From Clostridia bacterium (GTDB lineage Bacteria > Bacillota > Clostridia > Christensenellales > Aristaeellaceae), in contig JAFXCE010000114.1 of the NCBI GenBank assembly GCA_017521565.1, forward strand, positions 34,495-98,494: a stretch of 64,000 bases of DNA, read 5' to 3'. Shown piece by piece: positions 40,113-50,870 of the stretch. The translations under genes and the position numbers were made by a program. Positions within the stretch are counted from its first letter, which is position 1. Every line of letters starts with the position of its first letter. Below the pieces are notes generated by a model. It was not told the DNA's origin. It was given only the letters and a program-made list of their open reading frames with translations, and made no database searches.

Positions 40113-40141
40113 TTGAAAAAAAGTGGTCAGGGTGATATACT
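40113..40141 (+). promoter_or_regulatory. Promoter of surface-glycan operon
   Basis: TTGAAA, 17-nt spacer, TATACT. Confidence 0.8.
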
Positions 40142-40215
40142 AACCTCGAATAAAAGGGTGATTAGAGACATTTTCCTGTTGAGGCGCAAAGGATTCTGAT
40201 AAAGGGGGCGGCAGG

Positions 40216-41244
40216 ATGCAGATGTGCGATGGATCGTTGCCGCTGATTTCAGTGATTGTGCCGGCATATAACGCGGAAAATGTTGTCGCAAGATGCCTGA
40301 ATTCCATCCTTGGGCAGACGCATAAGAATCTTGAAGTCATTGTTGTCAATGATGGATCGACGGATGGCACGAGGAAAGTGCTGGAGGATTATGCGTGCAG
40401 GGATTCGCGCGTACGTGTGCTGCATACGGAAAACGGCGGCGTAAGCGCTGCACGGAATCTGGCCATTGCACAGTCTGCGGGCAGGTATATCGCCTTTGCA
40501 GACAGCGACGACTGGTTTGAGGCGGACGCAATGGAGCGCCTGCTTGCGGCGTTATGCAGGGCGGATGCAGATATTGCGATGGGACAGTATGCAGAGGAGC
40601 CGACCAAAGGGCAGGGCGCTGATGCACTGAAGGACACTCAGCTGCTTGAGCAGGATGATTTTCTGCGCAAGGTATTCCGTGACGGCGTACAGCGTCCGTA
40701 CTACTATATATGGGACAAGCTGTACAAGAGTGAATGTGTGCCGCAGGATTGTTTCCCGGCAGGGCTGCGGATGGGCGAGGATGTTGAAGCCGTTGTGCGC
40801 ATGGGTATCCTGGCGCATCGGATTGTCGAGATTCCTGAGGTTGTCTACCATTATTACCAGAATCCGCAGGGCGTATGTCTGTCGAAGTTTTCGGACAGGG
40901 ATTTGGATCTTGAAACGGTCTGGAATCGCATTGTTGATCTGATCGGCAAGCGCATGCCGCACATGCTGCCCTATGCGCAGATCAACCGCAAGCGTCTGAA
41001 TTTTACGCTGCTGTGCCGTCTGATTCTCTGTGATGACAGAAAGACGGATATACAGTTTCATCAGGAAGAGAAGCGCTGGCACAAGCAGCTTGCCGCGCAG
41101 TGCGCGGAACTGACCGCGGCCAACATCCCGTTGGGAAGAAAGGCGCTGATGATCGCGCTTGCCAAGCTGTACAGGCCGACAAAATGGGCGATGCGTCTGG
41201 GCAACAGGCTGCTTCGCAGGATGAAAAGGATCAGCGCGGTATGA
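40216..41244 (+). CDS. Family 2 glycosyltransferase
   Basis: A 342-residue cytoplasmic GT-A transferase: ISVIVPAYNAENVVARCLNS, VVNDGSTDGTRKVL, NGGVSAARNLAI and the metal-binding ADSDDW. The C-terminal 100 residues are basic and may touch the membrane. First gene of the surface-glycan operon. Donor and acceptor unknown. GGGGGCGG precedes the ATG. Confidence 0.93.
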   Translation: MQMCDGSLPLISVIVPAYNAENVVARCLNSILGQTHKNLEVIVVNDGSTDGTRKVLEDYACRDSRVRVLHTENGGVSAARNLAIAQSAGRYIAFADSDDWFEADAMERLLAALCRADADIAMGQYAEEPTKGQGADALKDTQLLEQDDFLRKVFRDGVQRPYYYIWDKLYKSECVPQDCFPAGLRMGEDVEAVVRMGILAHRIVEIPEVVYHYYQNPQGVCLSKFSDRDLDLETVWNRIVDLIGKRMPHMLPYAQINRKRLNFTLLCRLILCDDRKTDIQFHQEEKRWHKQLAAQCAELTAANIPLGRKALMIALAKLYRPTKWAMRLGNRLLRRMKRISAV

Positions 41245-41271
41245 TGCCGGAAGCTGGAAAGAGAGAATACA

Positions 41272-42390
41272 ATGGCGAAGAAGAAAATTCTGGTGTATGC
41301 GTTCCTGTCGAACAATGTGGGCGACGATCTGTTCGTCAAAACGTTGTGCGAGCGGTATCCGCAGGCAGATTTTTATATATCCAAAGAAGCGGAACGCTGT
41401 CAGGCGCTGCGCGAAATTGACAACCTCAAGCCGTCTTTGCGCGTGCTGCTGGGCATTAAAATGATCGGGCTCGAGGCAAAGCTGTACAACAAGGGGATTC
41501 GCACCAGCCTGCTTACGCGCTGCGCGGGTTTGCTGCTGCATGATTTTGAGGCAAGCGTGTTTATTGCCGGCAGCGTGTTCGTGCAAAAGGGAAAGGTATG
41601 GGCAGGCGGCGTGCGCAGGCAGCTGCAGCGCGCATCGCTGACCAAGGAGTATATGATTGTCAGCGCAAACTTTGGTCCGTATACGGAGCCGGGTTACCGC
41701 GATGATTATCAGGCATGCTTTGAGAAGCTGACGGACGTCTGCTTCCGTGACAGCTATTCCAAGGCGCAGTTCCCCGAAAGCAGAAATGTGCGCTGGGCGC
41801 CGGATGCAATTTTCACCGTGCAGCCGCATGAGAAGCCTGAGAAGAAGAAGGCCATGATTTCTGTGCTCTGGTGTGCAAGACCGAGACGTCCGGCGGCTCT
41901 GCAGGCGAAGAATGACGCCTATGAACAGAGAATCGCAGAGATGGCCTCCTGTCTGCAGAAAAAGGGTTATGAGACGTGCTTTGTTTCTTTCTGTGCTGAT
42001 CAGAAAGACAATGAAGTGGCGCGCAGAATCTATGATCGCTGCGTTGCCAATGGAGATGACCATGCGTCCGTGCTTGAGTATACCGGCGATCTGAATGGCT
42101 TGCTGGATGCATTTGCAGAGTCGGAGTGTGTGATTGCCTCCCGCTTCCACGCGATGATCCTGGGCTGGATTCACGGCAAGCGTGTGATGCCGCTTTGCTA
42201 TGACGACAAAATGCGCCATGTCCTGGATGATCTCCCCTTCTATAAGGGGTATGATATCCTGAATATTGACCAGGTGGATGCGCAGGAGGCTGTAGAGGCG
42301 ATGCTCAGCCTGCCCAGACCGGAGTGCAGTGAGATTGTGGAACGTGCTCAGGCGCAGTTTGCTGCGCTGGACGCCCGTATGAAAAGATAA
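41272..42390 (+). CDS. Polysaccharide pyruvyl transferase family protein
   Basis: A 372-residue protein of the CsaB/WcaK-like fold, which adds pyruvate ketals from PEP to sugars of wall polymers. Typical elements are YAFLSNNVGDDLFVKTL at the N-terminus, the IVSANFGPYTEPGY loop, VRWAPDAIF, and the C-terminal CVIASRFHAMILGWIHGK with the conserved RxHA. Pyruvylated wall polymers can anchor S-layer proteins, but no S-layer-homology domain is seen in this window. Confidence 0.9.
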   Translation: MAKKKILVYAFLSNNVGDDLFVKTLCERYPQADFYISKEAERCQALREIDNLKPSLRVLLGIKMIGLEAKLYNKGIRTSLLTRCAGLLLHDFEASVFIAGSVFVQKGKVWAGGVRRQLQRASLTKEYMIVSANFGPYTEPGYRDDYQACFEKLTDVCFRDSYSKAQFPESRNVRWAPDAIFTVQPHEKPEKKKAMISVLWCARPRRPAALQAKNDAYEQRIAEMASCLQKKGYETCFVSFCADQKDNEVARRIYDRCVANGDDHASVLEYTGDLNGLLDAFAESECVIASRFHAMILGWIHGKRVMPLCYDDKMRHVLDDLPFYKGYDILNIDQVDAQEAVEAMLSLPRPECSEIVERAQAQFAALDARMKR

Positions 42391-42402
42391 CGGGAGGATA
42401 GC

Positions 42403-43542
42403 ATGAACATATTCAACGAAGAATTCGTGGATGTGCTCCACGATACTCTGAAGGAAAAGCCCTATTGCTCGGCAGAAAGCTACAATGAGCTGATGCGTCT
42501 GGCAGAGGCGGAGAGCAGATGGGACACTGCGCCGCTTCAGGATGACGAAGATCAGACCTTGGTGAGCGTAATCATCCCCACGCACAACAGGCCGGATATG
42601 CTGATCCGCGCAGTGGACAGCGTGCTTGCGCAGACGCATAAGGCGCTTGAAATCATCATTGTGGATGACGCATCCACGGATGATACGATGACGCGCATCC
42701 CTGAGCACTATGCCGGGGAGTCGAGGGTGACCTATCTGCGCAACGAGAAGTCGCTCGGTCCGGGGCTTACCCGCCGCAGAGGCTATCTGAACAGCAAGGG
42801 TGACTTTGTCATCTATCTTGATGATGATGATTACTACATTGAGCCGCGTTTCTTTGAGAAGGCGCTGGCCGTACACAAGGAGAATCCTTCGCTGGCGCTG
42901 GTTGCCGGCAACACCATTACCTATAACAATGAACGTGGCATCTGCATCTATAAGCTGCTGAACGTGTCCGGTTTCCTGAAGAAGGAGGACTATCTGCTGG
43001 GGTTTATCAGCAAGTATGACAAGCCTTCCTCGAGTTTCCCGAGCATGTTCCGCAGAAGCATGCTGGAATCGGCAGGCTTCAAAGATATGCAGATGATGAA
43101 CGACAGTTCGATTTATCTGCGTTCCTTGTGCTTCGGAGATGCGTACTTCCTTGACATGATCGTAGGCATTTACGTGCTTCATGGCAGCAACATCTCCACC
43201 GCGCTGCCGCATAAATTCCTGATGGAAAATCTGGAAGAAAAGAAGAATATCTATCATCTGGCCAAAGCACAGTACACTTGCGATGTGAGCAAGTGGTATC
43301 GCGAGCAGATCTATTCCTCTGTGCGCTATTATTTCGCTGGCACCAAGAGTACCGCGGAGCAGCGCAAGGAAGTGCTGGCATGGTGCGATGAGAACTGCGG
43401 CAATGTCCGCCTGCTTCTGGTGCGATCGGGAATCCGTATGGTGCTCAAAAGGATAAATCCCATTCGTCTGGCCCGCAAGATGTATTGGCATTTGCGGCAT
43501 CTGGTGAAGGAGCAGCAGAAGAAACATGGAGGGAAGAGCTGA
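42403..43542 (+). CDS. Family 2 glycosyltransferase
   Basis: A 379-residue transferase. The GT-A domain begins near residue 50 (VSVIIPTHNRPDMLIRAVDS, VDDASTDDTM, YLDDDDYYIEP as the metal site). A 45-residue helical extension precedes it and a basic helical tail follows. It starts 12 nt after the pyruvyl-transferase-like gene with GGGAGGA, and its stop overlaps the tagG start by one base. Confidence 0.93.
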   Translation: MNIFNEEFVDVLHDTLKEKPYCSAESYNELMRLAEAESRWDTAPLQDDEDQTLVSVIIPTHNRPDMLIRAVDSVLAQTHKALEIIIVDDASTDDTMTRIPEHYAGESRVTYLRNEKSLGPGLTRRRGYLNSKGDFVIYLDDDDYYIEPRFFEKALAVHKENPSLALVAGNTITYNNERGICIYKLLNVSGFLKKEDYLLGFISKYDKPSSSFPSMFRRSMLESAGFKDMQMMNDSSIYLRSLCFGDAYFLDMIVGIYVLHGSNISTALPHKFLMENLEEKKNIYHLAKAQYTCDVSKWYREQIYSSVRYYFAGTKSTAEQRKEVLAWCDENCGNVRLLLVRSGIRMVLKRINPIRLARKMYWHLRHLVKEQQKKHGGKS

Positions 43543-44327
43543 TGCTTCGCCGTTTTATCAGAGATGTAAAAAACTACAAGACATATGGCGTGTATTCGGC
43601 CAAAGCAACGCTTAAGAGTGAAGTTGCCGGTTCATACCTCAACTGGCTGTGGTGGATTCTGGATCCGCTGCTGTTCATGCTCGTATATACATTCATTGTG
43701 CAGGTGGTCTTCAATAAGAGGATGCCTAACTTCCATATCTACGTATTTATCGGCCTGAATGTCTGGAAGATGTTCAACTCCACGATTATTTCGAGCGCAA
43801 GTCTGATCCGGCTGTCCAAGGGCGTGCTGTCTAAGGTTTATGTGCCCAAGTTCATCATGCTGGCCTCCAAGATCTATGTTGCGACGTTTAAAATGGTCGT
43901 ATCGTTTACGCTCGTATTTCTGATGTGCCTCTTTTCCGGTATTGCGCTGGGGCTTCGGGTGCTCTACTGCATTCCGCTGCTTGCAGTGTTGTGTGTTGTG
44001 ACATTTGGTTTGGGTCTCATTGTGATGCACATCGGCGTATACCTCAAGGATCTGGGCAACATGATGAACGTATTTCTGCGGCTGGTGTACTACATGTCCG
44101 GTATCTTTTTCGATATCGCCAATGGCGTCCCCTATCCGTATAACGAGATCCTGCTCAAGCTGAATCCGATTGCTTTTATCATCCAGAGCATGAGACAGGC
44201 GATCATGTATAACACGGCGCCGGATTTTCTGGTACTGGGCTTCTGGCTGGTCATGGGTGTGCTTTTCTCCCTGCTCGGCTTGAGCTGGACATATCGCTAT
44301 GAGAACAATTATGTGAAGGTGGTGTGA
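43542..44327 (+). CDS. Polysaccharide ABC exporter permease, TagG/RfbD-type
   Basis: A 261-residue membrane subunit with six segments of the ABC-2 type. The N-terminal KNYKTYGVYSAKATLKSEVA amphipathic part leads to WLWWILDPLLFMLVYTFIV, and YMSGIFFDIANGVPYPYNE lies in the extracytoplasmic loop. It exports lipid-linked wall teichoic acid or O-antigen-like polymers with the ATPase that follows. GGAGGGAAG precedes the ATG. Confidence 0.93.
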   Translation: MLRRFIRDVKNYKTYGVYSAKATLKSEVAGSYLNWLWWILDPLLFMLVYTFIVQVVFNKRMPNFHIYVFIGLNVWKMFNSTIISSASLIRLSKGVLSKVYVPKFIMLASKIYVATFKMVVSFTLVFLMCLFSGIALGLRVLYCIPLLAVLCVVTFGLGLIVMHIGVYLKDLGNMMNVFLRLVYYMSGIFFDIANGVPYPYNEILLKLNPIAFIIQSMRQAIMYNTAPDFLVLGFWLVMGVLFSLLGLSWTYRYENNYVKVV

Positions 44328-44329
44328 CG

Positions 44330-45073
44330 ATGGACAGCGCAATAGATATCAAAAATGTTCACATCACCTACCAGACGATCAACTCTATTCCGTTTAAGCA
44401 GTTCTTTACAGGAAAAAAGGTTAAGCGGGATCGCTTTGAAGCGGTTAAAGGAGCGACGTTTTCGGTAAAAAAGGGCGAGATCATTGGCCTGGTGGGGCGA
44501 AACGGAAGCGGAAAATCGACGCTTCTGCGCGCGGTTGCCGGCGTGTTTTCCCCTGATCAGGGTGAGATCGATCTGCATGGCAATTCGGTTTCGTTGCTGG
44601 CGATCGGCATTGGCTTCCAGCGGGAACTGCCCGGTTCGGACAATATCTATCTGGCCGGTCTGCTGATGGGAAAGTCGCTGGAGGAGATTCAGGAAAGATA
44701 CGATGAGATTGTAGCTTTTTCCGAACTTGGAGATTTTATCCACAAACCCGTTTCGACATACTCCAGCGGCATGTACTCCAAATTGTCGTTTTCAATTTCC
44801 TGTATTCTGCCGACGGATGTCATGCTCATCGATGAGGTGCTCAGCGTTGGCGATGTGGCCTTCCGCAAGAAGAGCGCGGCCAAACTCAGGGACCTCATCC
44901 GCGAGGAAGACAGAACCGTGATTATCGTATCGCATAACTCGGAAACGATCCGCAGTTTGTGTGACAGGGTGATCTGGCTGCATCATGGCGAGATGAAAAT
45001 GGTTGGCGAGACCAATGAGGTTATGGATGTCTATGAGGCGTTCATGGCGGAGCTGGCTCAGAAGAATGCGTAA
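44330..45073 (+). CDS. Polysaccharide ABC exporter ATPase, TagH/RfbE-type
   Basis: A 247-residue ATPase. Walker A is [12 protein letters not shown], the Q-loop region [13 protein letters not shown], the signature [10 protein letters not shown], Walker [13 protein letters not shown], and the H-loop IIVSHN. The [11 protein letters not shown] segment is typical of polysaccharide exporters. It lacks the extra C-terminal carbohydrate-binding or SH3 domains seen in some homologues. The start overlaps the tagG end region (2-nt gap). Confidence 0.94.
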   Translation: MDSAIDIKNVHITYQTINSIPFKQFFTGKKVKRDRFEAVKGATFSVKKGEIIGLVGRNGSGKSTLLRAVAGVFSPDQGEIDLHGNSVSLLAIGIGFQRELPGSDNIYLAGLLMGKSLEEIQERYDEIVAFSELGDFIHKPVSTYSSGMYSKLSFSISCILPTDVMLIDEVLSVGDVAFRKKSAAKLRDLIREEDRTVIIVSHNSETIRSLCDRVIWLHHGEMKMVGETNEVMDVYEAFMAELAQKNA

Positions 45074-45120
45074 ATACAAAGGATTGGCATAGATCAAGCA
45101 AGTCGAAGGAGGACAAAGAA

Positions 45121-48100
45121 ATGAAGAAATTGCTCTCGCTTCTCCTGACTGTCATGATGCTCGTCAGCTCTCTGCCGCTGCATGCGGTTGCGGAAGAGCT
45201 GGCAGCCGTGAGCGTGGAGAGTGCCGCTGAAGAGGCGGCCGCTGTTCAGCAGGAAGAAGAGCCTGCGCCGAAGCAGGAAGAAGAGCCTGCGCCGAAGCAG
45301 GAGGAGTCTGCGCCGGAGCAGGAGACCTCCCAGACTGAGGAAGAGCCGGAAGAGACCGAGCCGGAGATCACTGAGCCGGAAGTGACTGAGCCGGAAGTGA
45401 CTGAGCCGGAAGTGACTGAGCCGGAGATCACTGAGCCGGAGATCACTGAGCCGGAAGAGACCGAGCCGGAAGTGACTGAGCCGGAAGTGACTGAGCCGGA
45501 AGAGACCGAGCCGGAAGAGACCGAGCCGGAGATCACCGAGCCGGAAGTGACCGAGCCGGAAGTGACCGAGCCGGAGGCGGCTGCGCAGGAGAAGGCAGGC
45601 GCTCTGCTTGAAATGGAAATGCCGCTTTATATGGCCACCGTGCCGCCGCCCTCTGTGTCCATTTCCAGGGTGAACTACAACACGCTGAAGCTGAACTGGA
45701 CGAGCGTTGAGGATGCTGTCGTGTATGACATCTATCGCTCTACCAGCTATAATGGCAATTATGCCAAAGTGGGTTCTACGACCGAACTCACATTTTCGGA
45801 TACCGGTTTGACGACGGGTACCATGTATTACTATTCGGTGTACGCGGTGTTCGCGGATGAATCTGTTGCGATCAGCAGCGTGCAGTTCCAGAGCCCGATT
45901 CCGGAGACGCCGGAGAATTTCAGAGCGACGAATGTAACGATCAATTCTGCTACGCTGGAATGGAAAAAGGTCGCGGGCGCGACCGGCTATGTGATCTACA
46001 GCAACGGCATGCAGCTGGCGACTGTGGATGGCGGTTCTACGCTCAAGTATATCGCTACCGGCATGACCACGGGTCAGGTCTATTCCTTCCAGATTGCTGC
46101 GCGCAGGGTCGTTTCCGACATTCCGTTTGACAGCGCGCTCTCCAGCAATGTGCCGGTTCGTCCGGCTCCGCCGCGCGTAACCGATGTGAAGGGCGATTCG
46201 CTGGGATACAATGCGATCAGACTGACGTGGAAGAAGATTGAAGACGCGAGCGGCTACAAGATCGAACGTGCAACCAGCGCGAATGGCACTTATGTGGAAG
46301 TCGGCAACGTGACCCCGGCGACGACCACCGTATTTGAAGAGACGAACCTCGTTGCGGGTACGAAGTATTTCTATCGTGTGACTTCGTATGTGGATATGGG
46401 CGGCGTTTACGAATTCGGCCCGATCAGCGAGTATTGCGAAGTGCGTCCGATTCCGAATACGCCGGAAATCACCTCCATTGATCAGAACGGAATCAGAGCC
46501 CTGAAGATCAACTGGACCGCCGTGGAAGGTGCGGACTTCTATCGGGTATATGCCTCCGATGACCCCACGCTTCCGGAAGACGAGTTTGCTGAGATTGCCA
46601 AGGTAAACGGCGGCAGCAGCACGTCTTTCGTGGAAAAGGAACTGGAGGTCGGCGTTCCGCGCTACTACTATGTGGTTGCGTATACGCTGGTTGCGGACAG
46701 CGAGGTGGCCAGCAAAGCGTCCAAGCATGTGCTGGGTGTCAGCGCACCGGATCCGACGACCAACCTGAAGGCGGAAATTGAAAAGTATAATATCATCAGA
46801 ATCAGCTGGGATGAAGTGCCGGAGGCTGAGGGCTATGAACTGGTCTACCATGACACGACGACCAACGCCTATAAGAGCTTGGGCAAGATGACCGAAACCA
46901 GCTTCCTGCATGAAGAACTGGTTCCTGGCATGACGTACTACTATCGTGTGCGCACGTATTGCCAGGTTGACGATAAGTATGCGTATTCGGACTATACGCC
47001 GTATACGATGCTTACGCTGGTACCGCCGGCCCCGAAGAATGTCTCTGTGGAGCAGTATACCCATAATACCGTCCGCCTGCACTGGAACAAGGTGGAGGGT
47101 GCGAATGGCTACCATATCTACAGGATTGACAAGTACAGCGGAGAGGCGACGTATATCAAGTCGATCAATTCCGCAAACGCTGAAGCCAGTCTGGTTGGCG
47201 GTTTGACCCCGGGCGCCGAGGTCTATCTGGCTGTGCAGGCATACTGCCGTACGGCCAGCGGCGTAATCAAGGGCAAGATGTCGGAGGATGTGAAGATCAT
47301 TCCGGTTCCTGCCGCGCCGGAAATCGTTGCGGCGGAGCCGGTGGATTATAACAGCGTCAAGCTGAACTGGAAAGTTGTGGATGGAGTAACCGGCTATGAG
47401 GTTTACTATCGTCCCACTTCTGAAGGCGGCGAGTATAAGAGACTTGGCTCTGTTGCCGGAAAAATCGAAGCGACGCTGGATGTTCCGGTACCTGGTAAGC
47501 AGTACGATTTTATCATTCGTGCCTATGTGACCGTTGGCGAGGAAAACGTGATTGGCGCTGAATCCGGCAGGATCATTGGCGCTTCTCAGATCAACGCGCC
47601 TGAGGCGCCGGTTGTGCAGTCGCATGGCGTTGAAAAGCTGCGCGTGACATGGAAGCATGTTGATGGCGCGACGGGCTATGATCTTTACAGCGGTACGTCT
47701 GCAGACGGCGGATATTCGCCGATTAAGACGTTCTACAGGGACGACGCGCTGCTGTATGATGATGAGTGCCCGATGGGCGAGGACCGCTTCTACAAGGTCA
47801 TGGCGTTCTGTGACGGCGAAGAAGGTCTGCATTACAGCGAACTGTCGCCGTACGGCGCCGGTCTGACGAAGCCGTCTGTTCCGGCGGACTTCAAGGCGCA
47901 GTGTGACACGTACAAGAGCCTGATGCTGACGTGGACGCCTGTCGACGGCGCGGATGGCTATACGATTTATACCGATACGAAGCCGACCGGTACGTTCACG
48001 ACCCTGCTGACGGATATCACGGATTCGGCGACTGATATGTATATCCATGATAATCTGTCTACGGGTAAGGTGGTCTATTACAAGATTGCCGCCTACAAGG

Positions 48101-49908
48101 ATAACGGCAGCGTCCGTGTGTACAGCGACCTGAGCGAAGAAACGCACAACATGGTCAAGGTTGCCAAGCCTGTGATCACGTCCTTTGCGCCTGCGTCCGC
48201 GACCTCCGGCAGCATGCTGGTGGCGTGGGATAAGGTTGCGGGTGCAACGGGTTATGATGTGTTCATTTCCACCGAGGAGAAGCTCGGCTACAAGCAGGTC
48301 GGCACGAAGGTGGGCCTGAATTACACGATCAGCGGTCTGAACACGGGCACCCGCTATTATGTCAAGGTGCGCGGCTACAGGCTGATCAACAACGTCAAGA
48401 AGCTTGGCGAATTCTGCGATCCGGTTTCTGCGATCATGTCCCTGCCTGCACCTCAGTACATTAAGGCTGCAGCGGTGGATAGCGATTCCATTCAGGTGAA
48501 GTGGAGCAAGGTTACCAACGCGACGGGCTATTACGTCTACCGCGCGGATGCGCCTGAAGTGGGAAGCGCCGCGTATGATGAGTATAAGTCGGTTGCCAAG
48601 GTTCCGGGTGCGACCACGCTGAATGTGACGCTGGATTCTCAGGAGCCAGGCAAGCGATATGAATTCCGCGTGGCGGCCTACAGTGTTGTGGACGGTGTTG
48701 AGTATGTTTCTCCGATGTCCGAATACCGTATTGCGAGGGCTTCTCTCGCCGCGCCGGCCAAATTCTCCGCGAAGCTCGAAAACAGCACCGCTGCGCTGAG
48801 CTGGTCCAAGGTGGATGGCGCTGAAGGCTACAGAATCTATCGTTCCGAGAACGTGGATGATGATTTGAGCAGCTATGTTCCGGTGGGCGAAGCGGCGACG
48901 GCAAATACACTCATTTTCCGTGATAACCTTGAGGGCATGACCCCGGGCCAGATCTTCTACTATAGGGTGGTTTCCTATACCACGACCAGCGGAACGATGG
49001 TAGAGAGCGATCCTGCCCCGGCTGCGGCTGTCACGCTGCTTCCGAACGTTCCGACCAACCTGAAGGCTTCCTATGGCAGCGCGACGAGCATCGACCTCAC
49101 GTGGGATGAGGATCCGCTGGTTGAGGGTTACTACATCTATCGCAATGACAACAAGACGGATTCTCCCAAGCGCATTGCGATTGTGGATGGTTCCTGGAAC
49201 AACAGCTATCTGGATCCGACTGCGGTTTGCGGCAGACGTCATTTCTACCGCGTGCGCAGCTATACGATTGTGGATGGAAAGAAAATCTGGAGCAACTACA
49301 GCGATCCGGTCGAGTATCGTGCGCTTCCGTCTGCGCCCGCCTATGTCAAGGTGGAGAGCACCGGTTATAACAACGTGAAGCTGAAGTGGAGCAAGGCAGC
49401 TTATGCAAACGGCTACTTCATTTACGGCAGGAAGGTTGGCGCCAGCGACTATACGAAGATGGCGACGATCAGCGGCGGTGCGACGGTTGCTGCCGTGATC
49501 TCCAATCTGACTTGCGGTCAGCCGTATGAGTTCGTGGTCAAGTCTTACCGCAACGTCGGAAGCACGAAGATCGAAGGCTATGGCATGTCCACTTCGATCT
49601 TTGCGACGCCGAAGCCGAACAAGCCGACGGGCGTTGCCATGAAGGCGCAGGGCGGTCTGGTTGTGAAGATTTTCTGCAACAGAGGTCTCGGCGCGGATGG
49701 CGTTGAAATCATGCGCTGCGATGCGGACGGCAGCAATGAGGTCTTTATCAAGAATGTTGATTTCAGCGGAAGCAATATGACGACGTACATCAACAGCCAG
49801 CCGGTGGGTACCTACAAGTACTATCTGCGTTCCTATACGTATGATCCGGATGGAAATCGCGTGTATGGTACCTATATGAACAAGACTTCGGTGAAGGTCT
49901 ACTATTGA
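45121..49908 (+). CDS. Giant secreted protein with 15 fibronectin type III modules
   Basis: A 1595-residue exported protein. A signal peptide ([23 protein letters not shown]) is followed by an acidic Glu/Pro/Gln region, a (T-E-P-E-x) repeat tract at residues 79-153, then 15 FN3-like modules of about 90 residues to the end. The modules carry the recurring LxWxxVxGAxGYxIY and YYYxVxAY patterns. No LPXTG motif, SLH domain or C-terminal membrane helix is visible, so attachment would rely on binding to wall polymer. AAGGAGG 9 nt upstream sets the start. It follows the TagGH exporter by 47 nt. Confidence 0.93.
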   Translation: MKKLLSLLLTVMMLVSSLPLHAVAEELAAVSVESAAEEAAAVQQEEEPAPKQEEEPAPKQEESAPEQETSQTEEEPEETEPEITEPEVTEPEVTEPEVTEPEITEPEITEPEETEPEVTEPEVTEPEETEPEETEPEITEPEVTEPEVTEPEAAAQEKAGALLEMEMPLYMATVPPPSVSISRVNYNTLKLNWTSVEDAVVYDIYRSTSYNGNYAKVGSTTELTFSDTGLTTGTMYYYSVYAVFADESVAISSVQFQSPIPETPENFRATNVTINSATLEWKKVAGATGYVIYSNGMQLATVDGGSTLKYIATGMTTGQVYSFQIAARRVVSDIPFDSALSSNVPVRPAPPRVTDVKGDSLGYNAIRLTWKKIEDASGYKIERATSANGTYVEVGNVTPATTTVFEETNLVAGTKYFYRVTSYVDMGGVYEFGPISEYCEVRPIPNTPEITSIDQNGIRALKINWTAVEGADFYRVYASDDPTLPEDEFAEIAKVNGGSSTSFVEKELEVGVPRYYYVVAYTLVADSEVASKASKHVLGVSAPDPTTNLKAEIEKYNIIRISWDEVPEAEGYELVYHDTTTNAYKSLGKMTETSFLHEELVPGMTYYYRVRTYCQVDDKYAYSDYTPYTMLTLVPPAPKNVSVEQYTHNTVRLHWNKVEGANGYHIYRIDKYSGEATYIKSINSANAEASLVGGLTPGAEVYLAVQAYCRTASGVIKGKMSEDVKIIPVPAAPEIVAAEPVDYNSVKLNWKVVDGVTGYEVYYRPTSEGGEYKRLGSVAGKIEATLDVPVPGKQYDFIIRAYVTVGEENVIGAESGRIIGASQINAPEAPVVQSHGVEKLRVTWKHVDGATGYDLYSGTSADGGYSPIKTFYRDDALLYDDECPMGEDRFYKVMAFCDGEEGLHYSELSPYGAGLTKPSVPADFKAQCDTYKSLMLTWTPVDGADGYTIYTDTKPTGTFTTLLTDITDSATDMYIHDNLSTGKVVYYKIAAYKDNGSVRVYSDLSEETHNMVKVAKPVITSFAPASATSGSMLVAWDKVAGATGYDVFISTEEKLGYKQVGTKVGLNYTISGLNTGTRYYVKVRGYRLINNVKKLGEFCDPVSAIMSLPAPQYIKAAAVDSDSIQVKWSKVTNATGYYVYRADAPEVGSAAYDEYKSVAKVPGATTLNVTLDSQEPGKRYEFRVAAYSVVDGVEYVSPMSEYRIARASLAAPAKFSAKLENSTAALSWSKVDGAEGYRIYRSENVDDDLSSYVPVGEAATANTLIFRDNLEGMTPGQIFYYRVVSYTTTSGTMVESDPAPAAAVTLLPNVPTNLKASYGSATSIDLTWDEDPLVEGYYIYRNDNKTDSPKRIAIVDGSWNNSYLDPTAVCGRRHFYRVRSYTIVDGKKIWSNYSDPVEYRALPSAPAYVKVESTGYNNVKLKWSKAAYANGYFIYGRKVGASDYTKMATISGGATVAAVISNLTCGQPYEFVVKSYRNVGSTKIEGYGMSTSIFATPKPNKPTGVAMKAQGGLVVKIFCNRGLGADGVEIMRCDADGSNEVFIKNVDFSGSNMTTYINSQPVGTYKYYLRSYTYDPDGNRVYGTYMNKTSVKVYY
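45355..45579 (+). repeat. 15-bp minisatellite coding for T-E-P-E-x (15 units)
   Basis: Near-identical GAGCCGGAAGTGACT-type units in tandem with no frame break. Unit number could change by slippage without breaking the protein. The tract spaces the FN3 array from the signal peptide. Confidence 0.9.
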
Positions 49909-49963
49909 TCCGCATATTTGGATGAATTCTCAGCTCCGGCTCTGTTCGGGGAAGGGTCATGAT

Positions 49964-49990
49964 GGGATGCCTTCGGGCGTCCCATTTTGA
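49964..49990 (+). terminator. Intrinsic terminator after FN3 gene
   Basis: GGGATGCC-TTCG-GGCGTCCC, then ATTTTGACTTTT. Confidence 0.75.
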
Positions 49991-50010
49991 CTTTTGAGGA
50001 GAAATGGAAC

Positions 50011-50829
50011 ATGGCGGATCGTCAGAAGGAGGACAATCCTTTGAACGTTAAACTCTACATCGCCATGCACAAGCCCTACAGGACGCCGCAGGACGGCATG
50101 TATGTGCCGCTTCAGGTGGGCGCGGCGCAGCATGAGGCTTTTCTTGAAGCAAGGGACAATGGCGGCGAGGATCAGATTTCAGGAAAGAACAGCACGTTCT
50201 GCGAACTGACGGGTTTGTACTGGATGCGCAGAAATGCTGCTGCGGATGCGGTGGGTCTGGTGCATTACAGGCGGCATTTTTCTCTGGGCAGGACGAAGGA
50301 TGTTTGGGAGAGCGTGCTTGCGCAGGAACAGGCGGAAAAACTGCTGGATGCGCACGAGGCTGTGCTGCCGAAAAAGCGCCATTACGTCATCGAGACGAAC
50401 TGGTCGCAGTACGCGCATGCGCATTATGAGAAGGACTTGACGGCGACGCGCGAAGTGCTCAGGGAGCTTTGCCCTGAGTATATTCCTGCGTTTGATGCGA
50501 CGATGAAGCGAAGGAGCGGGCATCGCTTCAACATGATGATCATGAGACAGGCGCGCTTTGAGCAGTACTGCGACTGGCTGTTTCCGATTCTCTTTGAGCT
50601 GGAAAAGCGCATCGATATTTCGGATTATGATGCGTATAACAAGCGTGTATTCGGTTTTATCGGTGAGCGTCTGCTGGATGTATGGGCAGAAACTGTGAGG
50701 CTTGACTATTGCGAGATTCCCGTGATCGATATGGAGCCGGTGAACTGGGCGAAAAAGGGCGGCGCATTTGTGATGCGTAAACTGAAAGCGCTTTGCGGAA
50801 AGGGCGACGGATTGCGCAGCAAGTCGTAA
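50011..50829 (+). CDS. DUF4422 protein (probable glycosyltransferase)
   Basis: A 272-residue protein. It begins LNVKLYIAMHKPYRTPQD and contains ELTGLYWMRRN, AVGLVHYRRHFS and a HRFNMMIMRQ segment, the conserved blocks of DUF4422. This domain is common in capsule and wall-polymer clusters and is thought to be a glycosyltransferase. ATG 50011 has AGGAG 9 nt upstream. Next to UDP-galactopyranose mutase, so it may use galactofuranose, which is a guess. Confidence 0.85.
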   Translation: MADRQKEDNPLNVKLYIAMHKPYRTPQDGMYVPLQVGAAQHEAFLEARDNGGEDQISGKNSTFCELTGLYWMRRNAAADAVGLVHYRRHFSLGRTKDVWESVLAQEQAEKLLDAHEAVLPKKRHYVIETNWSQYAHAHYEKDLTATREVLRELCPEYIPAFDATMKRRSGHRFNMMIMRQARFEQYCDWLFPILFELEKRIDISDYDAYNKRVFGFIGERLLDVWAETVRLDYCEIPVIDMEPVNWAKKGGAFVMRKLKALCGKGDGLRSKS

Positions 50830-50840
50830 TATGGTACAAT
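50812..50840 (+). promoter_or_regulatory. Promoter ahead of glf
   Basis: TTGCGC, 17-nt spacer, TACAAT, overlapping the end of the DUF4422 gene. Confidence 0.6.
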
Positions 50841-50870
50841 ATGCATGAGAATCATGCAATGGAGAGCATC

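Noticed and set aside
40552..43527. A 991-codon antisense frame across two glycosyltransferase genes and the pyruvyl-transferase-like gene
   Set aside because: It runs through three well-supported genes and resembles no protein family.
45246..45536. Antisense frame coding for an (S-G-S-V) repeat protein
   Set aside because: It is the reverse reading of the T-E-P-E-x minisatellite.
45094..49242. A 1382-codon open frame antisense to the FN3 gene
   Set aside because: It mirrors the codon pattern of the FN3 gene, has a composition (Arg/Ile/Asn/His-rich) unlike any family, and has no ribosome site. It is a by-product of stop-poor GC-rich antisense.
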